The notes below the pieces were generated by a model. The model was not told where the DNA came from. It saw only the letters and a list, made by a program, of their open reading frames with translations, and searched no databases. Positions 33,733 to 42,875 of a stretch of DNA of 64,000 nt are shown here, one piece after another. A program made the position numbers and the translations under genes. The stretch comes from Chryseobacterium phosphatilyticum (GTDB taxonomy: Bacteria; Bacteroidota; Bacteroidia; Flavobacteriales; Weeksellaceae). Numbering within the stretch: the first letter of the stretch is position 1; each line of letters opens with the position of its first letter. The DNA lies in assembly GCF_002899825.2 (NCBI RefSeq), contig NZ_PPED02000007.1:118941-182940 (forward strand), given 5' to 3'.

Positions 33733-34009
33733 AATTGATTTCAGCAAAAAATATAGCAATCATCATAAGTTGTCTTTTTGGGTTATCTTAAAAATAATTC
33801 AGGAAGATAAAAAATAATGGTTCCTACTTCTCTAATGTAAGAATTAACTATCTTTATCTCGTTTAGAATAAAATAATTAATTTTAGAGACAATAAAGAAA
33901 TAAGAACTTTTGATTCCTTCGGAGGATAAAAAGTAAAGATAGCATCAACAATCTGAAAAGAACAGTTAAAACAGAACACACAAATTTATTAATATAAGAA
34001 AAATTATAA

Positions 34010-36505
34010 ATGGGAGTACTAGTAACCAACGAAACAGTAAAACAGCTATTTCATATTGCTCAGTCGATAGCGAAAGAAAACTATAATGCTACTTATGGTG
34101 GTCCGCATATTTTGCAAGCTTTAATGCACAAAGATATCGGGCTTAATGAATTTTTGAAAAGCATAGAGAAAGATCCCGGCTATTTCTACGAATGGGCAGA
34201 TGTTCGCATTGAAGAATATCCTAAAACAGCTCATCTTCCTGATGAAGCGGGACAGGATGAAGCAATAGACACTCTGATTGAAGAAGCAGACGATATTCGC
34301 TTAAAACTGGGACTGGATGAAATCACTCCCATATGCATATTAACCGCTATCGTAAAACCACAGGTTGTATTTTCTCTCCAGCAGTTAAAATCACTTCCGT
34401 TGAGGGAACACGAAATTTTCAATTTATACAGAAAAGATAATCCATTCACCGTTTCAGAAGATGGTGATTTTTCGTCATTATTTTCCAATGGATCAGACTT
34501 TACAGATTCTTCTTTCCCATCAATTAAAAGCTATTGTGTAGACCGAACAGCACAAGCCAGAAAAGGAGATTTGGAAAATATTATTGGTAGAGATAAAGAA
34601 CTCAGAATGCTCGTGGAAATTCTTTGCCGCCGAAGCAAGCCGAATGTAATCATTATCGGTGAGCCGGGAGTAGGGAAGACTGCTTTGGTAGAAGGGTTTG
34701 CTACTGAGATTATCAAAGGGAATGTTCCGGATATGCTTAAAAATGGAACTCTTTTAGAATTGGATACCGGAGCATTACTGGCTGGGACTTCTTATAAGGG
34801 AGAAATTGAAGACCGTCTGAAAAAAGTAATCAATGAATGCAAGAAAATTGAAAAGGCTATTCTTTTCATTGATGAAATTCATACACTTCTTGATTCTAAA
34901 GGAAGCATAGGTAATGTAGCTAATCTTTTAAAGCCAGAGCTGGCAAGAGGAGAAATTACCGTTATCGGAGCTACAACCCAGGAAGAGTACAGGAAAATTA
35001 TTGAGCCGGAGCAAGCTTTCAACCGTCGTTTTGAAGTGCTGACCGTTAATGAACCGGATGAAAAAACTTGCGTGAAAATGATCGATGTACTTCTTGAAGG
35101 CTACAAAAAACACCACGGTATTGAAGTGGAAAAAACAGCGCTTCCTGAATGTGTGCGCCTGGCGAAAAGATATGCCAAAGGTAAAAAATTACCGGATGCT
35201 GCCATCGATCTACTGGACAGAACCATGGCTGCCATCAAAATGCTGGATGAGCTTTCAGAAAAAGAACTTGATAGCTGGAAAGAAAGTTATGATGCTATTT
35301 TAACAGAAGAATTTACCGACAATAAGGACAAGGCAGACGAGTTAATCTGGACGTATAACCTGTTAAGAGATAAAATAAGTCCTATTTTGTGGGGATCACT
35401 AAGTGAACAACCTGCAATCGACAATTCAATGCCTGTAGATCAGATCCAGAAGATCATTGAAGATACTTATGCTGAGCTCTTACAACATGCAGCAAAGAAA
35501 AGAGAGAAAGTAGACCGTTTGGAACTGGCGGCTGTAATGGCTGCAAAAACCAATATCCCGATCGGGAAAATTCAGGCTCAGGAAAAAGAAAAGCTCCTGA
35601 ATATGGAGTCCCTGTTATTAAACCGAGTCGTAGGTCAGGATCATGCCTTGAAAATCCTTTCTGATGCTATTGTTGAAAACCGAAGTGGGTTAAATAAACC
35701 CGGGCAACCTATCGGGTCCTTCTTCCTTTTGGGACCTACAGGAACAGGTAAAACAGAGCTGGCTAAATCAATGGCAGAATTACTTTTCAACGATGAAAAA
35801 GCGATGGTTCGTTTTGATATGTCAGAATTTAAAGAAGAACATTCGGCGGCATTGTTATACGGTGCGCCTCCCGGGTATGTAGGTTATGAGGAAGGAGGTA
35901 TGCTGGTGAATAAAATAAGACAACAACCTTACACAGTTGTATTATTTGATGAAATTGAAAAAGCCCATCATTCTGTTTTTGATGTATTCCTTCAGATTAT
36001 GGACGAAGGTAAAGTACATGATAAATTAGGAAAAGAAGGAGATTTCAGCAATGCTTTGATTTTATTTACCTCCAATATCGGAAGTGAAGAAATTGTAAAA
36101 CAGTTTGAAGAAGGTAAAATACCTGAATCATCCTCCCTGATGCAGATTATGTCTAATTCCGGAAGATTCAGACCTGAGTTTTTAGCAAGAATTACAGAGA
36201 TTATTCCTTTTGCTCCAATTACCGAATCTATTGCAGAAAGAATATTTAATATCCAGTTGAAATCACTTCATACTTCACTCACAAGATTAGGAATTGCTTT
36301 AAAAATCAGTGACGATGCGGTAAGAAACCTTGCATTGGGAGGATTCAGCAGTAAATACGGAGCCAGACAAATATCGGGCGTAATCCGTGCACAGCTGGCA
36401 AGACCTATTTCTAAAATGATAGTAAGAGAAGAAGTAAAGTCCGGGCAAACCATCCATGTAGATTGGAATAAAGAAGAAGAAAAGCTAACCTGGACAGTAG
36501 AATAA
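34010..36505 (+). CDS. tssH: Type VI secretion AAA+ ATPase TssH/ClpV
   Basis: The 831-aa Clp-family ATPase has an N-terminal double Clp-N repeat (about residues 5-150), two AAA+ modules with Walker A motifs GEPGVGKTA (about 218) and GPTGTGKTE (about 574), Walker B motifs LFIDEIHTLL and VLFDEIEKAHH, a coiled-coil middle domain and the C-terminal D2-small domain (SSKYGARQISGVIRAQLARP). Subtype iii ClpV disassembles the contracted sheath for reuse. It is shorter than ClpB and sits in a type VI context, which settles the call. A terminator follows at 36517. Confidence 0.93.
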   Translation: MGVLVTNETVKQLFHIAQSIAKENYNATYGGPHILQALMHKDIGLNEFLKSIEKDPGYFYEWADVRIEEYPKTAHLPDEAGQDEAIDTLIEEADDIRLKLGLDEITPICILTAIVKPQVVFSLQQLKSLPLREHEIFNLYRKDNPFTVSEDGDFSSLFSNGSDFTDSSFPSIKSYCVDRTAQARKGDLENIIGRDKELRMLVEILCRRSKPNVIIIGEPGVGKTALVEGFATEIIKGNVPDMLKNGTLLELDTGALLAGTSYKGEIEDRLKKVINECKKIEKAILFIDEIHTLLDSKGSIGNVANLLKPELARGEITVIGATTQEEYRKIIEPEQAFNRRFEVLTVNEPDEKTCVKMIDVLLEGYKKHHGIEVEKTALPECVRLAKRYAKGKKLPDAAIDLLDRTMAAIKMLDELSEKELDSWKESYDAILTEEFTDNKDKADELIWTYNLLRDKISPILWGSLSEQPAIDNSMPVDQIQKIIEDTYAELLQHAAKKREKVDRLELAAVMAAKTNIPIGKIQAQEKEKLLNMESLLLNRVVGQDHALKILSDAIVENRSGLNKPGQPIGSFFLLGPTGTGKTELAKSMAELLFNDEKAMVRFDMSEFKEEHSAALLYGAPPGYVGYEEGGMLVNKIRQQPYTVVLFDEIEKAHHSVFDVFLQIMDEGKVHDKLGKEGDFSNALILFTSNIGSEEIVKQFEEGKIPESSSLMQIMSNSGRFRPEFLARITEIIPFAPITESIAERIFNIQLKSLHTSLTRLGIALKISDDAVRNLALGGFSSKYGARQISGVIRAQLARPISKMIVREEVKSGQTIHVDWNKEEEKLTWTVE

Positions 36506-36516
36506 GAGACAGAATT

Positions 36517-36554
36517 AAAAAGGCTGAACTGCCCATTTGCTTTTTAGCCTTTTT
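36517..36554 (+). terminator. Terminator of tssH
   Basis: The arms AAAAAGGCT and AGCCTTTTT enclose a 20-nt loop, 11 bp after the tssH stop. The next gene starts 23 bp downstream, so readthrough is possible. Confidence 0.75.
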
Positions 36555-36576
36555 GTTTATAAATAACAGAGTAAAA

Positions 36577-37443
36577 ATGAAAACCATTATCAGAAATATC
36601 TTTACAGGTGTAATGCTGCTGGGAACTGTAGTCTTTGTAAACGGACAGTTTCTTGCCGCTTCTGATACCTCGGAAAGCAGTGTGAGAAAGTATCAGGGTA
36701 TTATTAATGCTAATAAAGACCTTGTTGAATTCATTGAGCAATTGCTTCTTCAGAAAGGGCTTCCCAAGCATCTGAGAAACCTTGCTTTGATTGAATCTCA
36801 TTTCAACAGAAACATTACTTCAGGAGCCGGAGCTGTTGGAGTCTGGCAGCTTATGACTGCCCATGCCAATCAATATGGCCTCACAGAACAAAACCGTACT
36901 GACGTATACAAAAGCACAAAAACAGCAGTAATTTCTCTCGCTAATCTTTACAAAAAGTATAATAACTGGGTAACGGTGGTAGCTGCCTATAATTGTGGGG
37001 AAGGTAATATTGCAAAAGCCATGCAGGCTGCAGGTTCCTCGCAGTACCACGAGTTCTCAAAATATCTTCCGGGAGAAACAATTAATCATGTGAAAAAATA
37101 CCTGAATGCCTGCTATGCAACAGGAGAACTTCAGAGTGTTTTAAGCAATTACAATTCCTCAAGGATTAATAAGGTGTTCTTTGAAGATGGAAACAGAAAA
37201 ACGACCGCTGCTGCACTTTCAGAAACGGAGATTAATGCAGGGTTTAATCTGAATGTTGTTGCTGATGAATTACAAGTAGGTGTGGATGAGATTCTTGCAT
37301 GGAACCCGGGAATTGTAGAAGAGCTTCAGAAAAAAGGCGAAAGTCCCTTTTATCTTCCAACTGATCTGATGCCCGATTTTCTTTTAAGAAAAAATAAGAT
37401 ACTAACGAAGTCTATAAAAGCCGGGGTAAGCTCGCAACAGTAA
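36577..37443 (+). CDS. Lytic murein transglycosylase (SLT domain), type VI associated
   Basis: The 288-aa secreted protein has a signal peptide (ending VFVNGQ) and an SLT/goose-lysozyme fold: the catalytic Glu in LALIESHFNRN, the GAGAVGVWQLM motif, VAAYNCGEGNIAKAM and a final TINHVKKYLNA. A LysM-like segment (LNVVADELQVGVDEILAWNP) follows near the C-terminus, so the architecture resembles MltD. Such enzymes cut the glycan strands of peptidoglycan. Its position between tssH and hcp2 suggests that it opens a gap for the secretion apparatus, as MltE does in some Proteobacteria. I start at the ATG at 36577, where the signal peptide begins. Confidence 0.88.
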   Translation: MKTIIRNIFTGVMLLGTVVFVNGQFLAASDTSESSVRKYQGIINANKDLVEFIEQLLLQKGLPKHLRNLALIESHFNRNITSGAGAVGVWQLMTAHANQYGLTEQNRTDVYKSTKTAVISLANLYKKYNNWVTVVAAYNCGEGNIAKAMQAAGSSQYHEFSKYLPGETINHVKKYLNACYATGELQSVLSNYNSSRINKVFFEDGNRKTTAAALSETEINAGFNLNVVADELQVGVDEILAWNPGIVEELQKKGESPFYLPTDLMPDFLLRKNKILTKSIKAGVSSQQ

Positions 37444-37465
37444 ACTTTTGAAAATTGATACATAA

Positions 37466-37508
37466 AATAATAGCTGGTAGTTTATTTACTGCCAGCTATT
37501 ATTTTTTA
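37466..37508 (+). terminator. Terminator of the lytic transglycosylase gene
   Basis: The arms AATAATAGCTGG and CCAGCTATTATT form a 12-bp stem followed by TTTT, 22 bp after the stop codon. Confidence 0.88.
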
Positions 37509-37724
37509 TGAAAGAAAATTAAAAGTCATAGTAAGTTTTAGTATCCATCCATATAAAAAATATCAATATTTTTACTTTTTTAATAGGTGTTAAGGCTTCT
37601 TAAATAGTATTAAAAAGTCATAATATTTCTCATTGCTGTGGAAAAAAACTCTTTTTGTTTAATTTCCAATGTGTATTGAAATCCTTTATTAATAGTGTTT
37701 TAGCTATTGTTTGTAAATCAATTG

Positions 37725-37762
37725 TCGTAGAATTACGACAAGAAATCGTAGAACTACTACAA
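37725..37762 (+). promoter_or_regulatory. Tandem hcp operator, copy 2
   Basis: Units TCGTAGAATTACGACAA (37725-37741) and TCGTAGAACTACTACAA (37746-37762) are identical to copy 1 and repeat at 21 bp. A preceding G extends the first palindrome to GTCGTA-GAAT-TACGAC. Confidence 0.8.
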
Positions 37763-37786
37763 TTTTCCAGATTTAGGGGTAAAAGT

Positions 37787-37817
37787 TTTTTTTAGAAAAA
37801 AAGAGCCTCTATATTTG
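37787..37817 (+). promoter_or_regulatory. hcp2 promoter
   Basis: TTTT (37787-37790) and TATATTTG (37810-37817) are separated by 19 bp and lie 24 bp from the operator, exactly as for hcp1. Confidence 0.75.
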
Positions 37818-37868
37818 TTGCACAATCACCGAATCACAAAATATTATTAACGATTAAAATTTACAATC

Positions 37869-38282
37869 ATGGCAGAAAGAAACTCAAGAGGAATCTTAAA
37901 ATTCAACGGAGGAGAAGGACAAAAACTGTTAAAAATGAAATACAGTGTTTCAAGATCTACAGACGTTTCAGGACGTGTAGCATCAGATCCTTCCAATGCA
38001 TTGATCAAAGTTACAGTAGAAGCTACTGAAAAATCTGATATTCTTGAAAGCTTACTAAACGGAAAATACAAGCCTACAAAAGGAGAGATTGTATTCAACA
38101 AATCTCACGAAGAAGGAACATTGATCACTTTGAACTGGGAGAACGGATACGTGATCCAGCACGAAGTAGACTTTGACGCTGTGGATAGCAACAGTATGTT
38201 GATCAGCTTTGTAATCAGTGCTGAAACAATTGACTATGGTACTTCTCAGTACGCTGGACTGTGGCCTTCTTCAGGTAAATAA
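37869..38282 (+). CDS. tssD: Type VI secretion tube protein TssD/Hcp (copy 2)
   Basis: The 137-aa protein is almost identical to copy 3; I count two differences, Lys for Asn at 24 and Val for Thr at 75. It ends WPSSGK. It is the Hcp gene nearest to vgrG (205 bp upstream), separated from it by a terminator, and may be the main tube subunit partner of that spike. It has the same upstream operator and leader as copies 1 and 3. Confidence 0.93.
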   Translation: MAERNSRGILKFNGGEGQKLLKMKYSVSRSTDVSGRVASDPSNALIKVTVEATEKSDILESLLNGKYKPTKGEIVFNKSHEEGTLITLNWENGYVIQHEVDFDAVDSNSMLISFVISAETIDYGTSQYAGLWPSSGK

Positions 38283-38316
38283 GCCTATTCATCATCTTAG
38301 TAAAAATAAAATTGGT

Positions 38317-38357
38317 ACAGAACAGTGCACTCATTAGAGTATACTGTTCTGTTTTTT
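38317..38357 (+). terminator. Terminator of hcp2
   Basis: The arms ACAGAACAGT and ACTGTTCTGT enclose an inner ACTC/GAGT stem and are followed by six T residues. Confidence 0.88.
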
Positions 38358-38487
38358 CCATTTAAAAGAATATCAACCTCACAAGTGATTTTTCCAGAGA
38401 GAAAATGACCGTGGCAGTTAGTGATTCATGATCCTATATCTTTTATGCTGTAATCAGCAGTTTATTTAACTTTAAATACAAAACACT

Positions 38488-40680
38488 ATGTTTCAGGATG
38501 ACAAAACAACTAAAGTAGATACCCCGAAAAATGAGATAAAAAAAGGCACTGACCAGTTGAAAGATACTGTACAGGAAAATGTTGCCAAAAAAGCAGAGGA
38601 AAAATTGACTAAAGCGGGCGAAAAAGTTAAGAAAGCAGCAAAAGTAGGACAGCAAAGCTTAAGTGCTGCACAGGGAGCAGATATGTTTATGAACCAAACA
38701 TTTGTTCCCAACGATCCTTCTATTGTCGACAATAAGGTTTGGGCAAAGCAACCCACTTCAAAGATACACAATGTAGAAGCTATTGCTGAAAGCGTTATTG
38801 CTGGTATTAATCGTGTAGTGAAGCTGGATGTAATTATTGAAGGAAAAATTATCAAGCATTTTAAGCATTTCAGACTGACGCAAAGCGCTGCCAAGCATCA
38901 TGAATTTAGTTTGACACTGGCGCATGATACGTTGGGAAATGCCGAAAACCATAATCTCGAAGAAGCTCAGAGTTTTCTCGGGAAAAGAATTACTGTAGTT
39001 TTTAAATATAAAGACATTGAAAAAGGGGCTGAACGTAACTTTGTAGGTGTTGTTACAGAGGTAGGTTTCAGCCAGGAAAAGGGAAGCCTGGGAAATATTG
39101 TTCTTAAAGGATATAGCCCAACGGTGCTTCTGGATGCGGCTCCACATATTCAGAGTTTTGGAGGTGCCCAACCGGTGAGTCTCAATAGTATTGCAGATCA
39201 GGTAATCCGTGAAGGACTGGGGCAGAGTAAATTCGATTTCAGAATTGATGCTCAACACGGAAATGTTTCCTATAGCTCACAATATGAAGAAACTCATTAT
39301 AATTATCTTGCCAGAATGGCTGAAGCGTATGGTGAACAGTTTTATTATGATGGTGAAGTATTGCATTTTGGTAAACTTCCACCACAGGAAAAACCAATTA
39401 AACTTACCTACGGAAGCAGTGTGAGTGATATTGCGGTCAAAATGAAGGCCCAACACGTCAATCCTACGTTTTATGGCTATAACAGCAGTAAAAATGAAAA
39501 ACTGACTACCGGAAATTCAAAAATCAGTCACGCATCGGATATTGCAAGGCGTGCCTACGAAATATCCGAAAAAACATTTACGACCCCTTCTTTGAGAGTG
39601 GCTCCTATAAAAGCTACTTCTTTTATGGATATTGATGCCTCCCAGAAAGGAACGGCAGGAAGTAAAGCTTCTGAAGTTTTTATCACTTCCGGAACAACTA
39701 CTGTTCCTTTTCTATATCCCGGATGTACCGCAGATATCGAAATGCGTAAAACAGGAAGCAATGAAACTTCTTATTTTACAAAGCTGATGATTATTGAAGT
39801 AACTCATGAAGTAGACGGAAGAGGATATTATGATGGTAAATTTGAAGCAATTGCTGCAGATACTGGGTTTATTCCACGTCCGGGATTTGAGGTTCCAAGG
39901 GCAGAAGCTCAGTTTGCAAAAGTAATTTCTAATACAGACCCTTTGAATCAGGGAAGAGTAAAAATACAATTTGACTGGCAAAACGGTCCTGATACTTCAG
40001 AATTTATCAGGGTGATGACTCCTGATGCGGGAAGCAGTGATAAAGTCAATAAAAATAGAGGTTTTATGGCTATTCCTGAGGTTGGAGATCAGGTTATTGT
40101 AAATTTTGTACATCAGCATCCGGATCGTCCTTTTGTCATGGGAGGAATGTTCCATGGAGGAATTGGAGCCGGAGGAGGAGCAGATAATAATATAAAAAGT
40201 TTAAGCAGCAGAAGCGGAAATAAATTAGAATTAAATGATGGTGAAGGTTCCGTATTTCTTACAGATCAGGGAGGTGCCAATATGAAATTTGATGGTGCGG
40301 GAAATGCTCATACCAATGCCAATAACAATAAAATAGTAAATGTCGGAAACCATAATACCGTAAATGCAGGAAGTACCAGTGCTATCAATGTAGGTGGAAA
40401 AAAAGGAGAACCGGCAAATTCTTATTTAAAAATGGATGCTTCCGGAAATATCTGTTTGGAAGGAAAAACAAAGATTGAACTGAAAGTCGGAAAAAATACG
40501 ATTACCATAACCCAGACAGGTATTACCATTTCTGCGGCAGATGGTATGCTGGATATGAATTCATTACAAAATGCATTGCTGGTTACTCAGGATAACCTGA
40601 GCATTCATAGTAAATCCCTGACATCCATTAATTCAGGTGGAGACATGACTATTACCGGTAGTACTGTAGATATCAATTAA
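38488..40680 (+). CDS. tssI: Type VI secretion spike protein VgrG/TssI
   Basis: The 730-aa protein has an unusual, highly charged helical N-terminus of about 70 residues (rich in Lys and Glu, KKAEEKLTKAGEKVKKAAKV) before the gp27-like base (VDVIIEGKIIKHFKHFRLTQ-type strands, LARMAEAYGEQFYYDGEVLH). The gp5 OB-fold (FAKVISNTDPLNQGRVKIQF, then GFMAIPEVGDQVIVNFVHQH and PDRPFVMGG) and a beta-helical needle follow (NKIVNVGNHNTVNAGSTSAI). It heads the cargo island; the next gene starts 37 bp downstream. No toxin domain is fused at the C-terminus. Confidence 0.92.
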   Translation: MFQDDKTTKVDTPKNEIKKGTDQLKDTVQENVAKKAEEKLTKAGEKVKKAAKVGQQSLSAAQGADMFMNQTFVPNDPSIVDNKVWAKQPTSKIHNVEAIAESVIAGINRVVKLDVIIEGKIIKHFKHFRLTQSAAKHHEFSLTLAHDTLGNAENHNLEEAQSFLGKRITVVFKYKDIEKGAERNFVGVVTEVGFSQEKGSLGNIVLKGYSPTVLLDAAPHIQSFGGAQPVSLNSIADQVIREGLGQSKFDFRIDAQHGNVSYSSQYEETHYNYLARMAEAYGEQFYYDGEVLHFGKLPPQEKPIKLTYGSSVSDIAVKMKAQHVNPTFYGYNSSKNEKLTTGNSKISHASDIARRAYEISEKTFTTPSLRVAPIKATSFMDIDASQKGTAGSKASEVFITSGTTTVPFLYPGCTADIEMRKTGSNETSYFTKLMIIEVTHEVDGRGYYDGKFEAIAADTGFIPRPGFEVPRAEAQFAKVISNTDPLNQGRVKIQFDWQNGPDTSEFIRVMTPDAGSSDKVNKNRGFMAIPEVGDQVIVNFVHQHPDRPFVMGGMFHGGIGAGGGADNNIKSLSSRSGNKLELNDGEGSVFLTDQGGANMKFDGAGNAHTNANNNKIVNVGNHNTVNAGSTSAINVGGKKGEPANSYLKMDASGNICLEGKTKIELKVGKNTITITQTGITISAADGMLDMNSLQNALLVTQDNLSIHSKSLTSINSGGDMTITGSTVDIN

Positions 40681-40717
40681 TAAAGGATCAGTATAATTTT
40701 TAAAAGAAGATTAGAAT

Positions 40718-41572
40718 ATGGCTTTTGAACTTGATCATGAAGAAAAAGACGATTTATCAGGATTTAAGTACGCGTGGTATAAAAATGCTGAATATCTTAT
40801 CAATATTAAATCGTATCTTACTTTAGGAAGTGGAAAAGCCAATCAAACGGAAATAGAACAAGACTGGAATGTTTTACCCGGAGAATACAATCATATTACG
40901 ATCGGCTCTTCTCCTCAAAGATATATCCAGTCTGACGGGCAGATGCGGGCATTTTATGAAATCCTTGAAGAAATAAACAAAGCAACTAGTGTATTGCAGC
41001 TATCATTGGATACCGATAAAAGTATCCTTGAAGTCACTAATAAAGAGGAAATTTCAGACAAATGGAATGAAATAAAAAGAGATTTACATTTTTTTGAATT
41101 GGTGAAAGAAAGCTATGAAGCCTTTATACACCTTTATGATAAGGAGTTTAATAATATAGATCAAAATATTAAACTGAATTTATTATACCAGATTATGTTT
41201 TATCCCTTACCTGTATTCAGAGGAGGAAGTTTTATAGATCAAATGCCCGTAAGAAATACTTTGTCTACACTTTTTCCGGGAGAAAAAATAAGTTATGATT
41301 CTCAATACAGGATTTCTAAAAAAGAGAATGGAGGATATCTTGTAAAGCTGGAAGCGAAGAATAAAGGTGATCATTCACATTTTAAAAGCGTATATCAGGA
41401 TAAATATCAGAGGACACTTGGCAGCTCCTTAGCGTATAAATATTTCCTTGAAGGAGAGTATATTTATAATGAAGACTCCGTATTGTCTGAGATAATGTTT
41501 CATGTAAAAGAGGAGCTTAATGAAAACATGTTTTATGTCTGCAGGTACCATATAAGACTCAATAAACAATAA
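40718..41572 (+). CDS. Candidate type VI effector adaptor (family shared with 44797-45882)
   Basis: The 284-aa protein matches no family I know by name. Its layout aligns by eye with the gene at 44797: a short segment ILEVTNKEEISDKWNEIKRDL, then FFELVKESYEAFIHLYDKEF, LNLLYQIMFYPLPVF and a C-terminal half with strands (YRISKKENGGYLVKLEAKNK) and a long YQDKYQ...YKYFLEGEYIY...SEIMFHVKEEL segment. It lies between vgrG and a PAAR-like lipase, 14 bp before the lipase start. That is the position occupied by effector chaperones and adaptors in other type VI systems. Adaptor function is inference. Confidence 0.7.
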   Translation: MAFELDHEEKDDLSGFKYAWYKNAEYLINIKSYLTLGSGKANQTEIEQDWNVLPGEYNHITIGSSPQRYIQSDGQMRAFYEILEEINKATSVLQLSLDTDKSILEVTNKEEISDKWNEIKRDLHFFELVKESYEAFIHLYDKEFNNIDQNIKLNLLYQIMFYPLPVFRGGSFIDQMPVRNTLSTLFPGEKISYDSQYRISKKENGGYLVKLEAKNKGDHSHFKSVYQDKYQRTLGSSLAYKYFLEGEYIYNEDSVLSEIMFHVKEELNENMFYVCRYHIRLNKQ

Positions 41573-41585
41573 CATCAGTATCATT

Positions 41586-42872
41586 ATGAGCGAATTATAT
41601 ATAGCACAGGGAACCCCGCTTATCTGCAGTAAAGGCAGAAGACTCATAGGAATTGGGGTGAGCTCACAGTCTACAGTACATCTGAAGAGTGGAGCAAAGC
41701 TGATGGCTACAGAAGATGATCGTTTTAAGGATAATTTTATATGTCCTCAAATGATGATGGCCGGAGCTTTAGCCGGAGTTGCTGTTGCAGCAGCCTTTTC
41801 CGGAGGGCTTTTCGTTTTGGCAGCCGCTGCCTGGGCAGGAAGTGCACTTATTGATGATTGCCTCAATATCTGTTCCTTTCTTTGCAAGGGTAGTGATTGG
41901 AAAAATACCCACCCGAAAGTAAAAATCGAAAATAAAAAACCTTTATTGCAAAACTCCAGTTTACATTGTTTTCTGGGAGGTGAGGTTACCTTTCATTTAC
42001 CAATTGCCCAGCTGAAAGAGGCTCTTATCGCCAGTAAAATGGCACAGGATTCTTATGAAGATTATGATGAACATAAGAAGGATTTAGAAAAAGATAAAGA
42101 CAATAAAGAAAAAGAAAAATTTGGTGGTTATGAACGCATAGATACAGACGACCAAAACGCGCTTAACGAAATTTCTAAAGAAGTTAAATTTACTAGTAGT
42201 GATTTCAACACAAATAGTAAGGATGGCTTTTTCGCTGCTTTATATTATAATAAAGATACACAAGATTATTTTGTAGCTTTCAGGGGTTCTGAACCGAAAG
42301 GAATGCAGTTTTATCATGACTGGTTTATTGAGGATGGAGGACAGGCTTTTGGTGCTGATACTCCGCAAATAGAAAAAACAAGGAATCTTGCTGCTAAGAT
42401 GAATGAGGCAACTCACGGAAATGTAAAATTTACGGGACATTCATTAGGCGGAGGAAACAGTGCAATGGCTTCCTATTATACCGGACTTACTGGTTATACT
42501 TTCAACACGCGAGGAGTGCATAGAAATACATTAGATTATCTTGATAAAAAGAAAGCTGTCGGATCAACTGCAAATATCATTAACTATAGTACAAGCAATG
42601 ATATTCTTAACGGATTACAAAATAACAGAGAAGGACTGCTTTCCACATTAGCCATATCAAGAATTCCGGGGCTGAGCAAACTTGCGATATTTGGTGGCCT
42701 TACGGGAGCTGTTCCAAGAGCTTTAGGCCAACAGCATGAAATCTTTGGCTATATTGAAGACAATGAAGGGCTGGGAATTAAAACTATAGGAAGCGGACAT
42801 GGGGCATATGATGATGCGATTCGAGCAATGGTAGCCAATATCAATACAGACGTTGTTGCAAATAAAAGATAA
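41586..42872 (+). CDS. PAAR-like (DUF4280-type) type VI effector with class 3 lipase domain
   Basis: The 428-aa protein is modular. Residues 1-50 and 105-137 read as a PAAR-like cap (LYIAQGTPLICSKG, SGAKLMATEDDRFKDNF, then LLQNSSLHCFLGGEVTF), interrupted by a hydrophobic pair of helices at about 57-95. After a charged linker (KKDLEKDKDNKEKEK) comes a class 3 lipase: DYFVAFRGSEP, GHSLGG with nucleophile Ser286, a candidate Asp in STSNDILNG and a candidate His in SGHGAYD. This would be a spike-tip phospholipase that attacks membranes of rival cells. Two ankyrin lipoproteins follow, the first 3 bp downstream, as expected for immunity. Confidence 0.82.
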   Translation: MSELYIAQGTPLICSKGRRLIGIGVSSQSTVHLKSGAKLMATEDDRFKDNFICPQMMMAGALAGVAVAAAFSGGLFVLAAAAWAGSALIDDCLNICSFLCKGSDWKNTHPKVKIENKKPLLQNSSLHCFLGGEVTFHLPIAQLKEALIASKMAQDSYEDYDEHKKDLEKDKDNKEKEKFGGYERIDTDDQNALNEISKEVKFTSSDFNTNSKDGFFAALYYNKDTQDYFVAFRGSEPKGMQFYHDWFIEDGGQAFGADTPQIEKTRNLAAKMNEATHGNVKFTGHSLGGGNSAMASYYTGLTGYTFNTRGVHRNTLDYLDKKKAVGSTANIINYSTSNDILNGLQNNREGLLSTLAISRIPGLSKLAIFGGLTGAVPRALGQQHEIFGYIEDNEGLGIKTIGSGHGAYDDAIRAMVANINTDVVANKR

Positions 42873-42875
42873 AAT

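Larger units (their letters stand above)
37444..37868. other. Intergenic region upstream of hcp2
   Basis: These 425 bp hold no gene. They include a terminator (37466-37508), an AT-rich stretch, the second copy of the tandem operator, the promoter and the conserved 5' leader of hcp2. Confidence 0.7.
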
